Positions 8,131 through 14,963 of a DNA stretch of 15,265 nucleotides are shown here, piece by piece. Source of the stretch: an uncultured Lachnospiraceae bacterium (GTDB lineage: Bacteria > Bacillota > Clostridia > Lachnospirales > Lachnospiraceae); the NCBI GenBank assembly GCA_947177465.1, contig CAMWUP010000018.1, positions 1-15,265 of the forward strand, read 5' to 3'. Positions within the stretch are counted from its first letter, which is position 1. The number at the start of each line of letters is the position of its first letter. The notes beneath the pieces are model-generated. The model was not told the DNA's origin, made no database searches, and saw nothing but the letters and a program-made list of their open reading frames with translations. The translations under genes were made by a program, and so were the position numbers.

Positions 8131-9255
8131 GTGCAGCTTGTTTTGACTTCCCCTGAGAAATTTCCCATTTCGCTGTCTAGCTGGTATGGGCTTAACAAAT
8201 TGAAAAAATACCGTATGGCGCAATGCTTTCTGATTGCCATGTCACTGTGGTTTTACGCATATTTTAATGTAAATTACCTTGCTGTGATTTTGTTAAGCTG
8301 TGTGGCAAACTATCTGTTCAGCCTTTTGCTGACAAGGTCAAAAGAGCCTGCGTTTCACAGGGCGGTGCTGATAGCAGGCTGCATTGTGAATATAGGGATT
8401 CTCGGTGTGTTCAAATACTATAATTTTTTTGTTGAGAATCTCAATACTGTATTTCGTACTGGTTTTACCTGTAGGCATATTCTGCTGCCGCTCGGAATCA
8501 GTTTTTTTACTTTCCAGCAGCTTTCTTTTGTCATAGACAGGTGCAAAGGAAAAGCGCCCCATTACAGCCTGCCGGATTATCTGAATTTTGTGACCTTCTT
8601 TCCCCAGCTGACAGCCGGACCGATTGTGTTACATTCAGAAATAGTTCCCCAGTTTCAAGACCTTACAAAGCGCAGGTTTGCGATGAATGATTTTGCGCAG
8701 GGCATCTGCTGCTTCGTTTTCGGGCTGTCTAAAAAGGTGCTGCTGGCGGATACGCTTGCCGGAGCCGTCAATTATGGCTTTTCGGAAATAGCAAAGCTGG
8801 ACACGCCCGCCGCGGTTATGGTTGCGGTTTCTTTTGCGCTTGAATTATACTTTGACTTCAGTGGTTACTGTGATATGGCAATTGGAATCGGGAGAATGTT
8901 CAGAATCAGAATACCGGACAATTTTAATGCGCCGTATAAGTCAGCTTCCGTAAAAGAGTTTTGGAAAAGATGGCATATGACGCTGGGCAGATTTTTTACA
9001 CAGTATGTTTACATTCCGCTCGGAGGCAGTCGGAAAGGCACGCTCAGAACCATTCGCAACACCATGATAGTTTTTCTGTTGAGCGGCCTGTGGCATGGTG
9101 CGGACTGGAGCTTTGTCCTGTGGGGCTTTTTGCATGGCGTCGGCGTTTCGGTCAATGTAATTTCTGGCTTTTGGAAAGACGACAAAGGAGCGCATGGAGA
9201 GCAGGAAGCTGACCGCCGCGTTTTCATGGAAAAAAATTTGTCAGGCGCTTTTTGA
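8131..9255 (+). CDS. MBOAT family O-acyltransferase (AlgI/DltB-like), apparently truncated at both ends
   Basis: This is a polytopic membrane protein that would transfer an acyl group across the membrane to a surface polysaccharide. Its core is classic: FPQLTAGPIVLHSE, ELYFDFSGYCDMAIGIGRMF, KEFWKRWHMTLGRFF (His282) and LLSGLWHGADW (His322, the conserved MBOAT histidine). The ends are abnormal. The start is a GTG with almost no binding site, and the first residues (LVLTSPEKFPISLSSWYGLN) look like the usual hydrophobic first segment with several residues missing. At the C terminus the similarity stops soon after LHGVGVSVNVISGFWKDD. Family members normally run another 100 or more residues with further membrane segments, while this one ends at 374 with a hydrophilic tail. 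It overlaps the next gene by four bases (TTGA). It may be non-functional; a shorter natural variant is less likely. Confidence 0.8.
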   Translation: MQLVLTSPEKFPISLSSWYGLNKLKKYRMAQCFLIAMSLWFYAYFNVNYLAVILLSCVANYLFSLLLTRSKEPAFHRAVLIAGCIVNIGILGVFKYYNFFVENLNTVFRTGFTCRHILLPLGISFFTFQQLSFVIDRCKGKAPHYSLPDYLNFVTFFPQLTAGPIVLHSEIVPQFQDLTKRRFAMNDFAQGICCFVFGLSKKVLLADTLAGAVNYGFSEIAKLDTPAAVMVAVSFALELYFDFSGYCDMAIGIGRMFRIRIPDNFNAPYKSASVKEFWKRWHMTLGRFFTQYVYIPLGGSRKGTLRTIRNTMIVFLLSGLWHGADWSFVLWGFLHGVGVSVNVISGFWKDDKGAHGEQEADRRVFMEKNLSGAF

Positions 9256-10199
9256 TACAGTCAGTGTCGCTTCTGCTGTTGATTGCAGCGGTTGTCATTC
9301 TGACAGACCTGTTTTACCACTATCATGCGCCGGCACCGGGGCTTAAGGCGGTTGTCAATAAGGCGGAATACCAATGTATCGGAACGATAAGGAATTTTAA
9401 GTATGACGGGCTTATGCTCGGTTCTTCGATGGCGGATTTGCTGTACTATTTAAATGATGCGTATCAAAACCATGAGCTTGGGTATGTGTTCTATAATCTG
9501 GATTTGTTTGCCCTGAGTGAAGGCCCGCAGCATCATTTTATCGGCAAAGGGATGCCGCTTTATTTGTACAACAACAATATTCTGGATGATATTCATTACT
9601 TGTTTAATAAAGATGTACTGTTTGAATATGTCCCGTATCAGTTAGCAGTGTCCATGCAGCAGGATTACGACGAGGGGACGAGCTACAACTGGGCGCAGTA
9701 TAAAACCTTTTCCAGAGAAGACGCGCTGCTTCATTATGAACGCCCGCCTGTCTCGGAGGCTGCTGAGCTCGGGGCAGACGAGCGGGAAGTGATTGAGGCA
9801 AATGTGGCGCTTCTTGTGCAGATGGCGGAGGCGCACCCCGAGACAGAGTTTTACTTTTTTTATCCGCCTTATTCACTGCTGTGGTGGGATTCGGTGAACA
9901 GGGAGGGCAGACTTGCAGCGTATCTTTATGCGGCGGAGAGGGCGGCGGAGGTCCTGACGGTCTGTGAAAACGTACATTTATATAGCTTTCTGGCAGAGGA
10001 GGATATCGTCTGTAATCTGGACTTCTATATGGATTCCATGCATTTTTCAGCAGATATCAACCGATGGATAGTGGAGCAGCTTGGCGGAAACGAGTATCTT
10101 CTGACAAAACAGAACTATGAAGAAGAGCTGACACAGCTTAAGGGGCTGGTAGAAAGAATGATAGAATATGATATTCCTGCATATTTTCCGGAAAACTGA
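9252..10199 (+). CDS. SGNH-hydrolase-like exported protein, partner of the MBOAT acyltransferase; start probably frameshifted
   Basis: An N-terminal hydrophobic anchor (SVSLLLLIAAVVILTDLFYHY) is followed by an extracytoplasmic SGNH-like domain. GSSMAD carries the candidate nucleophile Ser (58 or 59), and DSMH near the end gives Asp261 and His264 of a DxxH motif. Such proteins accompany MBOAT acyltransferases in polysaccharide acetylation clusters (as AlgX/AlgJ and DltD do) and finish acyl transfer outside the cell. The only start in frame is TTG 9252, which overlaps the MBOAT stop and gives an anchor with no positive charges before it. Just upstream in the same frame lies KKFVRRFLIQ, a typical anchor start. 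One extra A in the A7 run at 9230-9236 would join it to ATG 9226 (MEKKFVRRF), and one fewer would join it to ATG 9194. A frameshift or a homopolymer sequencing error is therefore likely. Confidence 0.8.
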   Translation: MIQSVSLLLLIAAVVILTDLFYHYHAPAPGLKAVVNKAEYQCIGTIRNFKYDGLMLGSSMADLLYYLNDAYQNHELGYVFYNLDLFALSEGPQHHFIGKGMPLYLYNNNILDDIHYLFNKDVLFEYVPYQLAVSMQQDYDEGTSYNWAQYKTFSREDALLHYERPPVSEAAELGADEREVIEANVALLVQMAEAHPETEFYFFYPPYSLLWWDSVNREGRLAAYLYAAERAAEVLTVCENVHLYSFLAEEDIVCNLDFYMDSMHFSADINRWIVEQLGGNEYLLTKQNYEEELTQLKGLVERMIEYDIPAYFPEN

Positions 10200-10227
10200 T
10201 GAAAATCCGGCAAAGAAGGAATGATTT

Positions 10228-10258
10228 AGAATTGTACGTAAAAAAATACAATTTTTCT
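10228..10258 (+). terminator. Possible weak AT-rich terminator after the SGNH gene
   Basis: AATTGTA (10230-10236) pairs with TACAATT (10247-10253), extendable by G-T and A-T pairs, followed by T residues to 10256. The stem has only one G-C pair and a loop of ten bases, so it may be inefficient. It lies between the SGNH gene and the S10 operon promoter. Confidence 0.4.
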
Positions 10259-10268
10259 TAAAAACCCC

Positions 10269-10297
10269 TTGCAATCCTTGAAAATACCATGTATACT
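10269..10297 (+). promoter_or_regulatory. Sigma-A promoter of the S10 ribosomal protein operon
   Basis: TTGCAA at 10269-10274 and TATACT at 10292-10297 are separated by 17 bases. The predicted transcription start is near 10304, which gives a leader of about 263 bases before rpsJ. A strong promoter is expected for the ribosomal protein operon. Confidence 0.85.
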
Positions 10298-10303
10298 AAT
10301 CCT

Positions 10304-10566
10304 TGCTGTGGCATGATAGCGATGAAACGCGAGGTTGCTGCCAATGGTAATGCCGGATGGCAGGTTTTCCGTGGAGCGAATGTCAAGTTAGGAAACTGAC
10401 GACAAGTCACTGTACAGACAATAATGTCTGCCGTAAGGCAGAAACAACCGTGAGAAACGAAGAAAAACAGATTTGATATGTCTGTAATCAGGATACACAC
10501 GGGAGAGTGTACAGTCACCGCTTGTCGTACTTAAAGTAAAAGTGCGAAAAGGAGGCGACTTTTTTT
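10304..10566 (+). promoter_or_regulatory. Structured leader RNA of the S10 operon, candidate autoregulatory element
   Basis: This 263-base untranslated stretch has clear secondary structure. A long-range stem joins CGACAAG (10400-10406) to CTTGTCG (10521-10527) and ACTGTACA (10409-10416) to TGTACAGT (10508-10515) across a 2x5 internal loop. It encloses about 90 bases that include TCTGCC-GTAA-GGCAGA (10427-10442), a hairpin with a GNRA-type tetraloop. Upstream are CTGCC/GGCAG (10338-10342 with 10359-10363) and GTCAAGTT-AGGA-AACTGAC (10382-10400, one bulged A), whose last base is shared with the long-range stem. In other bacteria the S10 operon leader is bound by ribosomal protein L4, encoded third in this operon, which represses transcription or translation. 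That this leader works the same way is inference. No T-box or riboswitch core is visible. Confidence 0.7.
10525..10563 (+). promoter_or_regulatory. Mutually exclusive hairpins around the rpsJ ribosome binding site
   Basis: Hairpin 1 pairs TCGTACTT (10525-10532) with AAGTGCGA (10540-10547). Hairpin 2 pairs AAAAGT.CG (10538-10546, one bulged G) with CGACTTTT (10556-10563). Hairpin 2 leaves AAAAGGAGG, the rpsJ Shine-Dalgarno, in its loop and is followed by T residues up to the ATG. The two share bases 10540-10546 and cannot coexist. Hairpin 1 also competes with the long-range leader stem for 10525-10527. This layout could switch rpsJ translation or allow termination just before the gene. Confidence 0.5.
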
Positions 10567-10887
10567 ATGGCAACAAGTCAAGTAATGAGAATTACACTGA
10601 AAGCTTATGATCATCAACTGGTTGATGCATCTGCCAAGAAAATCATCGAAACAGTTAAGAAGAACGGTTCCCAGGTGAGCGGACCGGTACCCCTTCCCAC
10701 CAAGAAGGAAGTGATTACCATCTTAAGGGCAGTGCATAAGTACAAGGATTCCCGTGAGCAGTTCGAGCAGAGAACCCACAAGAGACTGATTGATATCATT
10801 GCACCGACCCAGAAGACGGTTGATGCGCTGCAGAGATTGGAAATGCCTGCGGGCGTTTACATTGACATCAAGATGAAGACCAAATAA
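10567..10887 (+). CDS. rpsJ: Small ribosomal subunit protein S10
   Basis: This is a 106-residue protein, close to the usual 102-105. It belongs to the 30S head and, as NusE, takes part in the NusB-S10 antitermination complex. The sequence is typical throughout: MRITLKAYDHQLVDASAKKI, the GPVPLPTKKE loop that reaches into the 30S head, and QRTHKRLIDIIAPTQKTVDAL. The ATG follows AAAAGGAGG with an 11-base spacing that contains a T run. It is the first gene of the S10 operon and lies directly under the structured leader, as in many bacteria. Confidence 0.98.
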   Translation: MATSQVMRITLKAYDHQLVDASAKKIIETVKKNGSQVSGPVPLPTKKEVITILRAVHKYKDSREQFEQRTHKRLIDIIAPTQKTVDALQRLEMPAGVYIDIKMKTK

Positions 10888-10968
10888 TTTTTCTTGATGA
10901 GACCAAATAATATCCCCTACTAGTATGGACGCATATGCGCCCCGCTGTAGAATAAACAGGAGGAAAAC

Positions 10969-11652
10969 ATGAAAAAAGCAATTTTGGCAACAAAAGTCGG
11001 AATGACTCAAATCTTCAATGAAGACGGCGTACTTGTTCCTGTAACGGTGCTTCAGGCAGGTCCTTGTGTGGTAACACAGGTAAAGACGGTTGAGAATGAC
11101 GGTTACAGTGCTGTTCAGGTGGGCTTCGTTGATAAGAAGGACAGAATTATCAACAAGGATGCAAGCGGCAAAAAAGAAATTATCCATGCACACGGCACAC
11201 CCAAGGCGCTGCAGGGACATTTCAAGAAAGCCGGCGTAACATCCAAGAGATATGTAAGGGAATTTAAGTTTGAAAATGCAGAAGAGTATGCACTTGGCGC
11301 AGAGATTAAGGCAGATATCTTTGCCGCAGGCGACAAGGTGGACGCTTCCGCGATTTCAAAGGGTAAAGGATTCCAGGGTGCTATCAAGAGATTCGGACAG
11401 CACAGAGGACCTATGGCGCACGGTTCCAAATTCCATCGTCATCAGGGTTCCAACGGCGCCTGCTCCTCTCCCAGCCGCGTGTTTAAGGGAAAAGGAATGC
11501 CCGGACATATGGGCTGCGTAAAAGTAACCGTTCAGAATCTGGAAGTAGTAAGAGTGGATGCTGAAAAGAACTTACTTTTGGTAAAAGGTGCGGTACCCGG
11601 ACCTAAGAAGGCTTTAGTGACAATCAAAGAAACCGTTAAGGTGGAAGCTTAA
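10969..11652 (+). CDS. rplC: Large ribosomal subunit protein L3
   Basis: This is a 227-residue 50S protein that nucleates early 23S rRNA folding and reaches toward the peptidyl transferase centre. The N terminus KKAILATKVGMTQIF and the stretch SKGKGFQGAIKRFGQHRGPM to FKGKGMPGHMG are diagnostic. It is roughly 15-20 residues longer than the common bacterial form of about 210. The extra length lies near residues 52-78 (DKKDRIINKDASGKKEIIH and following), before LQGHFKKAGV. The tip sequence HRHQGSNGACSSPSRV differs somewhat from the more usual HRRPGSIG type. AGGAGG at 10958-10963 precedes the ATG. The 81-base gap after rpsJ contains no terminator. Confidence 0.98.
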   Translation: MKKAILATKVGMTQIFNEDGVLVPVTVLQAGPCVVTQVKTVENDGYSAVQVGFVDKKDRIINKDASGKKEIIHAHGTPKALQGHFKKAGVTSKRYVREFKFENAEEYALGAEIKADIFAAGDKVDASAISKGKGFQGAIKRFGQHRGPMAHGSKFHRHQGSNGACSSPSRVFKGKGMPGHMGCVKVTVQNLEVVRVDAEKNLLLVKGAVPGPKKALVTIKETVKVEA

Positions 11653-11685
11653 CACGGGTCTAGATGAAAGGAGGACTTAACAGAG

Positions 11686-12336
11686 ATGGCAAACGTATCT
11701 GTTTTTAACATGGAAGGCAAGGAAGTCGGCACAATCGAATTGAGCGATGTCGTTTTCGGCGCCAAGATAAATGAGCATTTGGTTCACATGGCAATCGTAC
11801 AGCACCTTGCAAATAAGCGTCAGGGAACGCAGAAGGCAAAAACCCGTTCCGAGGTATCCGGCGGCGGAAGAAAGCCCTGGAGACAGAAAGGAACCGGTCA
11901 TGCAAGACAGGGTTCCATCAGAGCGCCCCAGTGGAAGGGCGGCGGCGTGGTATTCGCTCCCGTACCGAGAGACTATTCTTTCAAGTTAAACAGGAAAGAA
12001 AAGAGGGCTGCATTGACGTCTGCTCTCACCAACAAGGTGGTTGACAACAAGCTCATCGTGGTTGACGAGCTGCAGTTTGATGAAATCAAGACCAAAAAGT
12101 TTAAGGCAGTTATGGATAACCTGAACGCAGGCAAAGCGCTGGTTGTGTTATCGAAGGACAATATCACCGACAACCGTTACAAAAACGTGGTTCTTTCCGC
12201 AAGGAATCTTCCCGAGGTGAAGACGGCGATGACAAATACCATCAACGTATATGACGTGATGAATGCTGACAAGCTGGTGATAACCAAGGCTGCTGTTGAA
12301 AAGATTGAGGAGGTATACGGTAATGGCGGACATTAA
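11686..12336 (+). CDS. rplD: Large ribosomal subunit protein L4
   Basis: This is a 216-residue 50S protein whose extended loop lines the peptide exit tunnel. The loop is recognisable as RSEVSGGGRKPWRQKGTGHA followed by RQGSIRAPQWKGGGVVF. This is also where macrolide-resistance changes arise in many species, and nothing unusual is seen here. L4 is the known autogenous repressor of S10 operons in E. coli, so it is the natural candidate ligand for the leader RNA upstream of rpsJ. AAAGGAGG precedes the ATG with a relatively long spacing. Its end overlaps rplW by 14 bases. Confidence 0.98.
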   Translation: MANVSVFNMEGKEVGTIELSDVVFGAKINEHLVHMAIVQHLANKRQGTQKAKTRSEVSGGGRKPWRQKGTGHARQGSIRAPQWKGGGVVFAPVPRDYSFKLNRKEKRAALTSALTNKVVDNKLIVVDELQFDEIKTKKFKAVMDNLNAGKALVVLSKDNITDNRYKNVVLSARNLPEVKTAMTNTINVYDVMNADKLVITKAAVEKIEEVYGNGGH

Positions 12337-12622
12337 ATATTATGACGTAATCCTCAAACCGGTTATCACTGAAAAGAGTATGGCTGGTATGGGTGAGAAG
12401 AAATATACTTTTCTGGTTCATCCGGAAGCAAACAAGTCACAGATCAAGGAAGCTGTTGAGAAAATGTTCGACGGCGCCAAGGTAAAGAAAGTAAACACCA
12501 TGAACTGCGAAGGCAAGACCAAGAGACGCGGTATGACCTACGGAAAGACCGCCAAGACCAAGAAAGCCATCGTACAGCTCACGGACGACAGCAAGGATAT
12601 CGAGATTTTTGCCGGTTTATAA
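12323..12622 (+). CDS. rplW: Large ribosomal subunit protein L23
   Basis: This is a 99-residue 50S protein at the exit of the peptide tunnel, the docking site for trigger factor and signal recognition particle. Typical sequences are MADIKYYDVILKPVITEKS and YTFLVHPEANKSQIKEAVE. An in-frame TTG lies further upstream at 12296, but the ATG at 12323 is chosen because GAGGAGG (12307-12313) sits ten bases before it and the family begins there. It starts inside the last codons of rplD (14-base overlap), indicating translational coupling. Confidence 0.97.
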   Translation: MADIKYYDVILKPVITEKSMAGMGEKKYTFLVHPEANKSQIKEAVEKMFDGAKVKKVNTMNCEGKTKRRGMTYGKTAKTKKAIVQLTDDSKDIEIFAGL

Positions 12623-12652
12623 GAACGGCTGAATATCCGGCAGGTTAAGGTA

Positions 12653-12671
12653 TGCGGCGCAGAGCGCTGCG
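12653..12671 (+). other. GC-rich hairpin between rplW and rplB
   Basis: TGCGGCGC (12653-12660) pairs with GCGCTGCG (12664-12671) through eight pairs, including two G-T wobbles, around a three-base loop. It has no T run and lies about 30 bases before the rplB start, so it is not a standard terminator. It may be an mRNA processing or translation-tuning element, or chance. Confidence 0.35.
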
Positions 12672-12701
12672 CAAATAATCACAAGTAAAGGAGATACAAC
12701 A

Positions 12702-13544
12702 ATGGGAATTAAGACATATAACCCATATACACCTTCCAGAAGAAATATGACAGGTTCCGATTTCTCTGAGATTACAAAGAAGACTCCTGAGAAATCTCTT
12801 TGCGTATCTTTGGCAAAGAAATCCGGTCGTAACAATCAGGGTAAGATTACCGTAAGACACCGCGGAGGCGGTTCCAGAAGAAAGTACAGAATTATTGATT
12901 TCAAGAGAAACAAAGACGGTATTCCCGCAACTGTAATCGGTATCGAGTACGATCCTAACAGAACGGCAAATATCGCATTGATCTGCTATGCAGACGGACA
13001 GAAGGCATACATTCTTGCACCCGAAGGACTGACAGACGGCATGAAGGTAATGAATGGCGCCACGGCGGAAGTAAGAGTGGGCAACTGCCTTCCTTTGTCT
13101 GAGATTCCGGTAGGTACCCAGTTACACAATATTGAATTATATCCCGGCAGGGGCGGACAGCTCGTTCGTTCTGCAGGCAACAGCGCACAGCTTATGGCAA
13201 AAGAAGGAAAGTACGCTACACTGAGACTTCCTTCCGGCGAAATGAGAATGGTTCCTCTGGTATGCAGGGCAACAATAGGTGTTGTAGGCAATGCTGACCA
13301 CAATCTGATTAATATCGGTAAAGCAGGACGCAAGCGCCATATGGGTATTCGTCCTACAGTCCGTGGTTCTGTTATGAACCCCAACGACCATCCTCATGGC
13401 GGTGGTGAAGGCAAGACCGGTATCGGACGTCCGGGTCCCAGCACACCTTGGGGCAAGCCCGCACTCGGCTTAAAGACTCGTAAGAAGAAAAACAAGTCCA
13501 ATAAGCTGATTGTGAGAAGAAGAGACGGCAAGGCTATCAAATAG
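12702..13544 (+). CDS. rplB: Large ribosomal subunit protein L2
   Basis: This is a 280-residue 50S protein needed for subunit association and peptidyl transferase assembly. The N terminus MGIKTYNPYTPSRRNMTGSD, the core GRNNQGKITVRHRGGGSRRK and the C-terminal VMNPNDHPHGGGEGKTGIGR (with the conserved functional His of HPHGGGEG) are all present. Length matches the family (about 275-280). AAAGGAGA precedes the ATG. The gene ends with TAG, showing that TAG is a normal stop in this genome. Confidence 0.98.
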   Translation: MGIKTYNPYTPSRRNMTGSDFSEITKKTPEKSLCVSLAKKSGRNNQGKITVRHRGGGSRRKYRIIDFKRNKDGIPATVIGIEYDPNRTANIALICYADGQKAYILAPEGLTDGMKVMNGATAEVRVGNCLPLSEIPVGTQLHNIELYPGRGGQLVRSAGNSAQLMAKEGKYATLRLPSGEMRMVPLVCRATIGVVGNADHNLINIGKAGRKRHMGIRPTVRGSVMNPNDHPHGGGEGKTGIGRPGPSTPWGKPALGLKTRKKKNKSNKLIVRRRDGKAIK

Positions 13545-13560
13545 TTAAGGAGGAAAGACA

Positions 13561-13842
13561 ATGTCTAGATCACTGAAAAAAGGACCGTTCGCTGACGCAA
13601 GCTTACTGAAAAAGGTAGACGCCATGAATGCATCGGGACAGAAGCAGGTTATCAAAACCTGGTCCCGCCGCTCTACAATATTCCCCTCTTTTGTGGGTCA
13701 TACATTTGCAGTACATGACGGCAGAAAGCACGTTCCTGTATATGTAACGGAAGATATGGTAGGACACAAGCTTGGCGAGTTTGTCGCAACCAGAACCTTC
13801 AGAGGACATGGAAAAGACGAAAAGAAATCCAAGGTAAGATAA
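13561..13842 (+). CDS. rpsS: Small ribosomal subunit protein S19
   Basis: This is a 93-residue protein of the 30S head that forms intersubunit bridges and pairs with S13 near the A site. The beginning MSRSLKKGPFADASLLKKV and the middle KTWSRRSTIFPSFVGHTFAV with HDGRKHVPVYVTEDMVGHKL are canonical, and the length is normal. It follows rplB by 16 bases with AAGGAGG immediately upstream of the ATG. Confidence 0.98.
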   Translation: MSRSLKKGPFADASLLKKVDAMNASGQKQVIKTWSRRSTIFPSFVGHTFAVHDGRKHVPVYVTEDMVGHKLGEFVATRTFRGHGKDEKKSKVR

Positions 13843-13895
13843 ACGAGAGAGTTAGGGCGCAGCCCAAACAACCAGTTGAAAGGAGGACAAATTCT

Positions 13896-14285
13896 ATGGC
13901 TAAAGGACATAGAAGTCAAATTAAGAGAGAAAGAAATGCTCAGAAAGATACAAGACCTTCTGCAAAGTTATCTTACGCAAGGGTTTCTGTTCAGAAGGCA
14001 TGTTTTGTACTGGATGCCATCAGAGGCAAGGATGTACAGACTGCACTTGCAGTTCTGACCTACAATCCCAGATATGCTTCCGGCGTTATAAAGAAGTTGT
14101 TGGAGTCAGCGATTGCAAACGCTGAAAATAACAACGGCCTCAATCCTTCAAACCTGTATATTGCGGAGTGCTTTGCAAACAAAGGACCTACCATGAAGAG
14201 AGTAAGACCCAGGGCACAGGGCAGGGCTTACAGGATTGAAAAGCAGATGAGCCACATTACCATCGTTTTGGACGAGAAGAAGTAG
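13896..14285 (+). CDS. rplV: Large ribosomal subunit protein L22
   Basis: This is a 129-residue 50S protein whose beta-hairpin, together with L4, narrows the peptide exit tunnel. Typical sequence includes AKLSYARVSVQKACFVLDAI, LTYNPRYASGVIKKLLESAI and GPTMKRVRPRAQGRAYRIEK, the hairpin tip. It is slightly longer than the common 110-residue form because of a basic N-terminal extension (MAKGHRSQIKRERNAQKDTR). GAAAGGAGG precedes the ATG. The gap after rpsS is 53 bases with no terminator. Confidence 0.97.
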   Translation: MAKGHRSQIKRERNAQKDTRPSAKLSYARVSVQKACFVLDAIRGKDVQTALAVLTYNPRYASGVIKKLLESAIANAENNNGLNPSNLYIAECFANKGPTMKRVRPRAQGRAYRIEKQMSHITIVLDEKK

Positions 14286-14307
14286 GAAGGAAGGGAGCTT
14301 AGTATTT

Positions 14308-14961
14308 ATGGGACAGAAAGTTAATCCTCACGGCCTTAGAGTCGGTGTTATTAAAGATTGGGATTCCAAATGGTACGCTGAAGCAGAATTCGCTGACTAT
14401 TTAGTTGAAGATTATAATATCAGAAAGTACCTGAAAAAGAAATTATATGCTGCCGGTGTTTCCAAGATTGAGATTGAAAGAGCATCCGACAGGGTTAAGG
14501 TTGTGATTTACACAGCAAAGCCCGGCGTTGTAATCGGCAAGGGCGGCGCTGAAATCGAAGTAACCAAGAATGAGCTTGCAAAGCTTACAGACAAGAAGGT
14601 TCTTGTTGATATCAAAGAAATCAAGAGACCCGACAAGGATGCGCAGCTTGTTGCAGAGAATATCGCGCAGCAGCTTGAAAACCGTGTATCCTTCAGACGT
14701 GCGATGAAGTCCTGCATGGGCAGAACCATGAAGGCGGGCGCACTGGGAATCAAGACCTCCTGTTCGGGACGTCTGGGCGGCGCTGATATGGCTCGTACCG
14801 AGTTTTACAGCGAGGGAACCATTCCCCTTCAGACTTTGAGAGCAGATATTGATTACGGCTTCGCTGAGGCTGACACCACATACGGCAAGGTTGGCGTTAA
14901 GGTATGGATATACAAAGGCGAAGTTCTTCCCACTAAAAATAAGGAAGGGAGCGAGAAATAG
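14308..14961 (+). CDS. rpsC: Small ribosomal subunit protein S3
   Basis: This is a 217-residue 30S protein at the mRNA entry channel with helicase-related function. MGQKVNPHGLRVGVIKDWDS starts the protein. A type II KH RNA-binding domain is marked by KPGVVIGKGGAEIEV, and the C-terminal domain carries RRAMKSCMGRTMKAGALGIK and SGRLGGADMARTE. Length agrees with the family. GGAAGGGAG precedes the ATG. Confidence 0.98.
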   Translation: MGQKVNPHGLRVGVIKDWDSKWYAEAEFADYLVEDYNIRKYLKKKLYAAGVSKIEIERASDRVKVVIYTAKPGVVIGKGGAEIEVTKNELAKLTDKKVLVDIKEIKRPDKDAQLVAENIAQQLENRVSFRRAMKSCMGRTMKAGALGIKTSCSGRLGGADMARTEFYSEGTIPLQTLRADIDYGFAEADTTYGKVGVKVWIYKGEVLPTKNKEGSEK

Positions 14962-14963
14962 TT

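Noticed and set aside
8029..8223. 65-residue N-terminal extension of the methyltransferase
   Set aside because: No binding site at its start, composition unlike the rest, and it overlaps the divergent MBOAT gene. The 8028 start has a good AAAAGGA.
10313..10399. A 28-codon open frame in the S10 leader (MIAMKREVAANG...)
   Set aside because: It starts only about nine bases after the predicted transcription start with no ribosome binding site, and overlaps stems of the leader RNA. Comparative codon analysis could reopen the question.
10200..10566. T-box, RNase P RNA or known riboswitch in the gap before rpsJ
   Set aside because: No T-box AGGGTGGNACCGCG-type core, no RNase P GAGGAAAGTC-type motif and no riboswitch core I can recognise. 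The location fits a ribosomal protein leader better.
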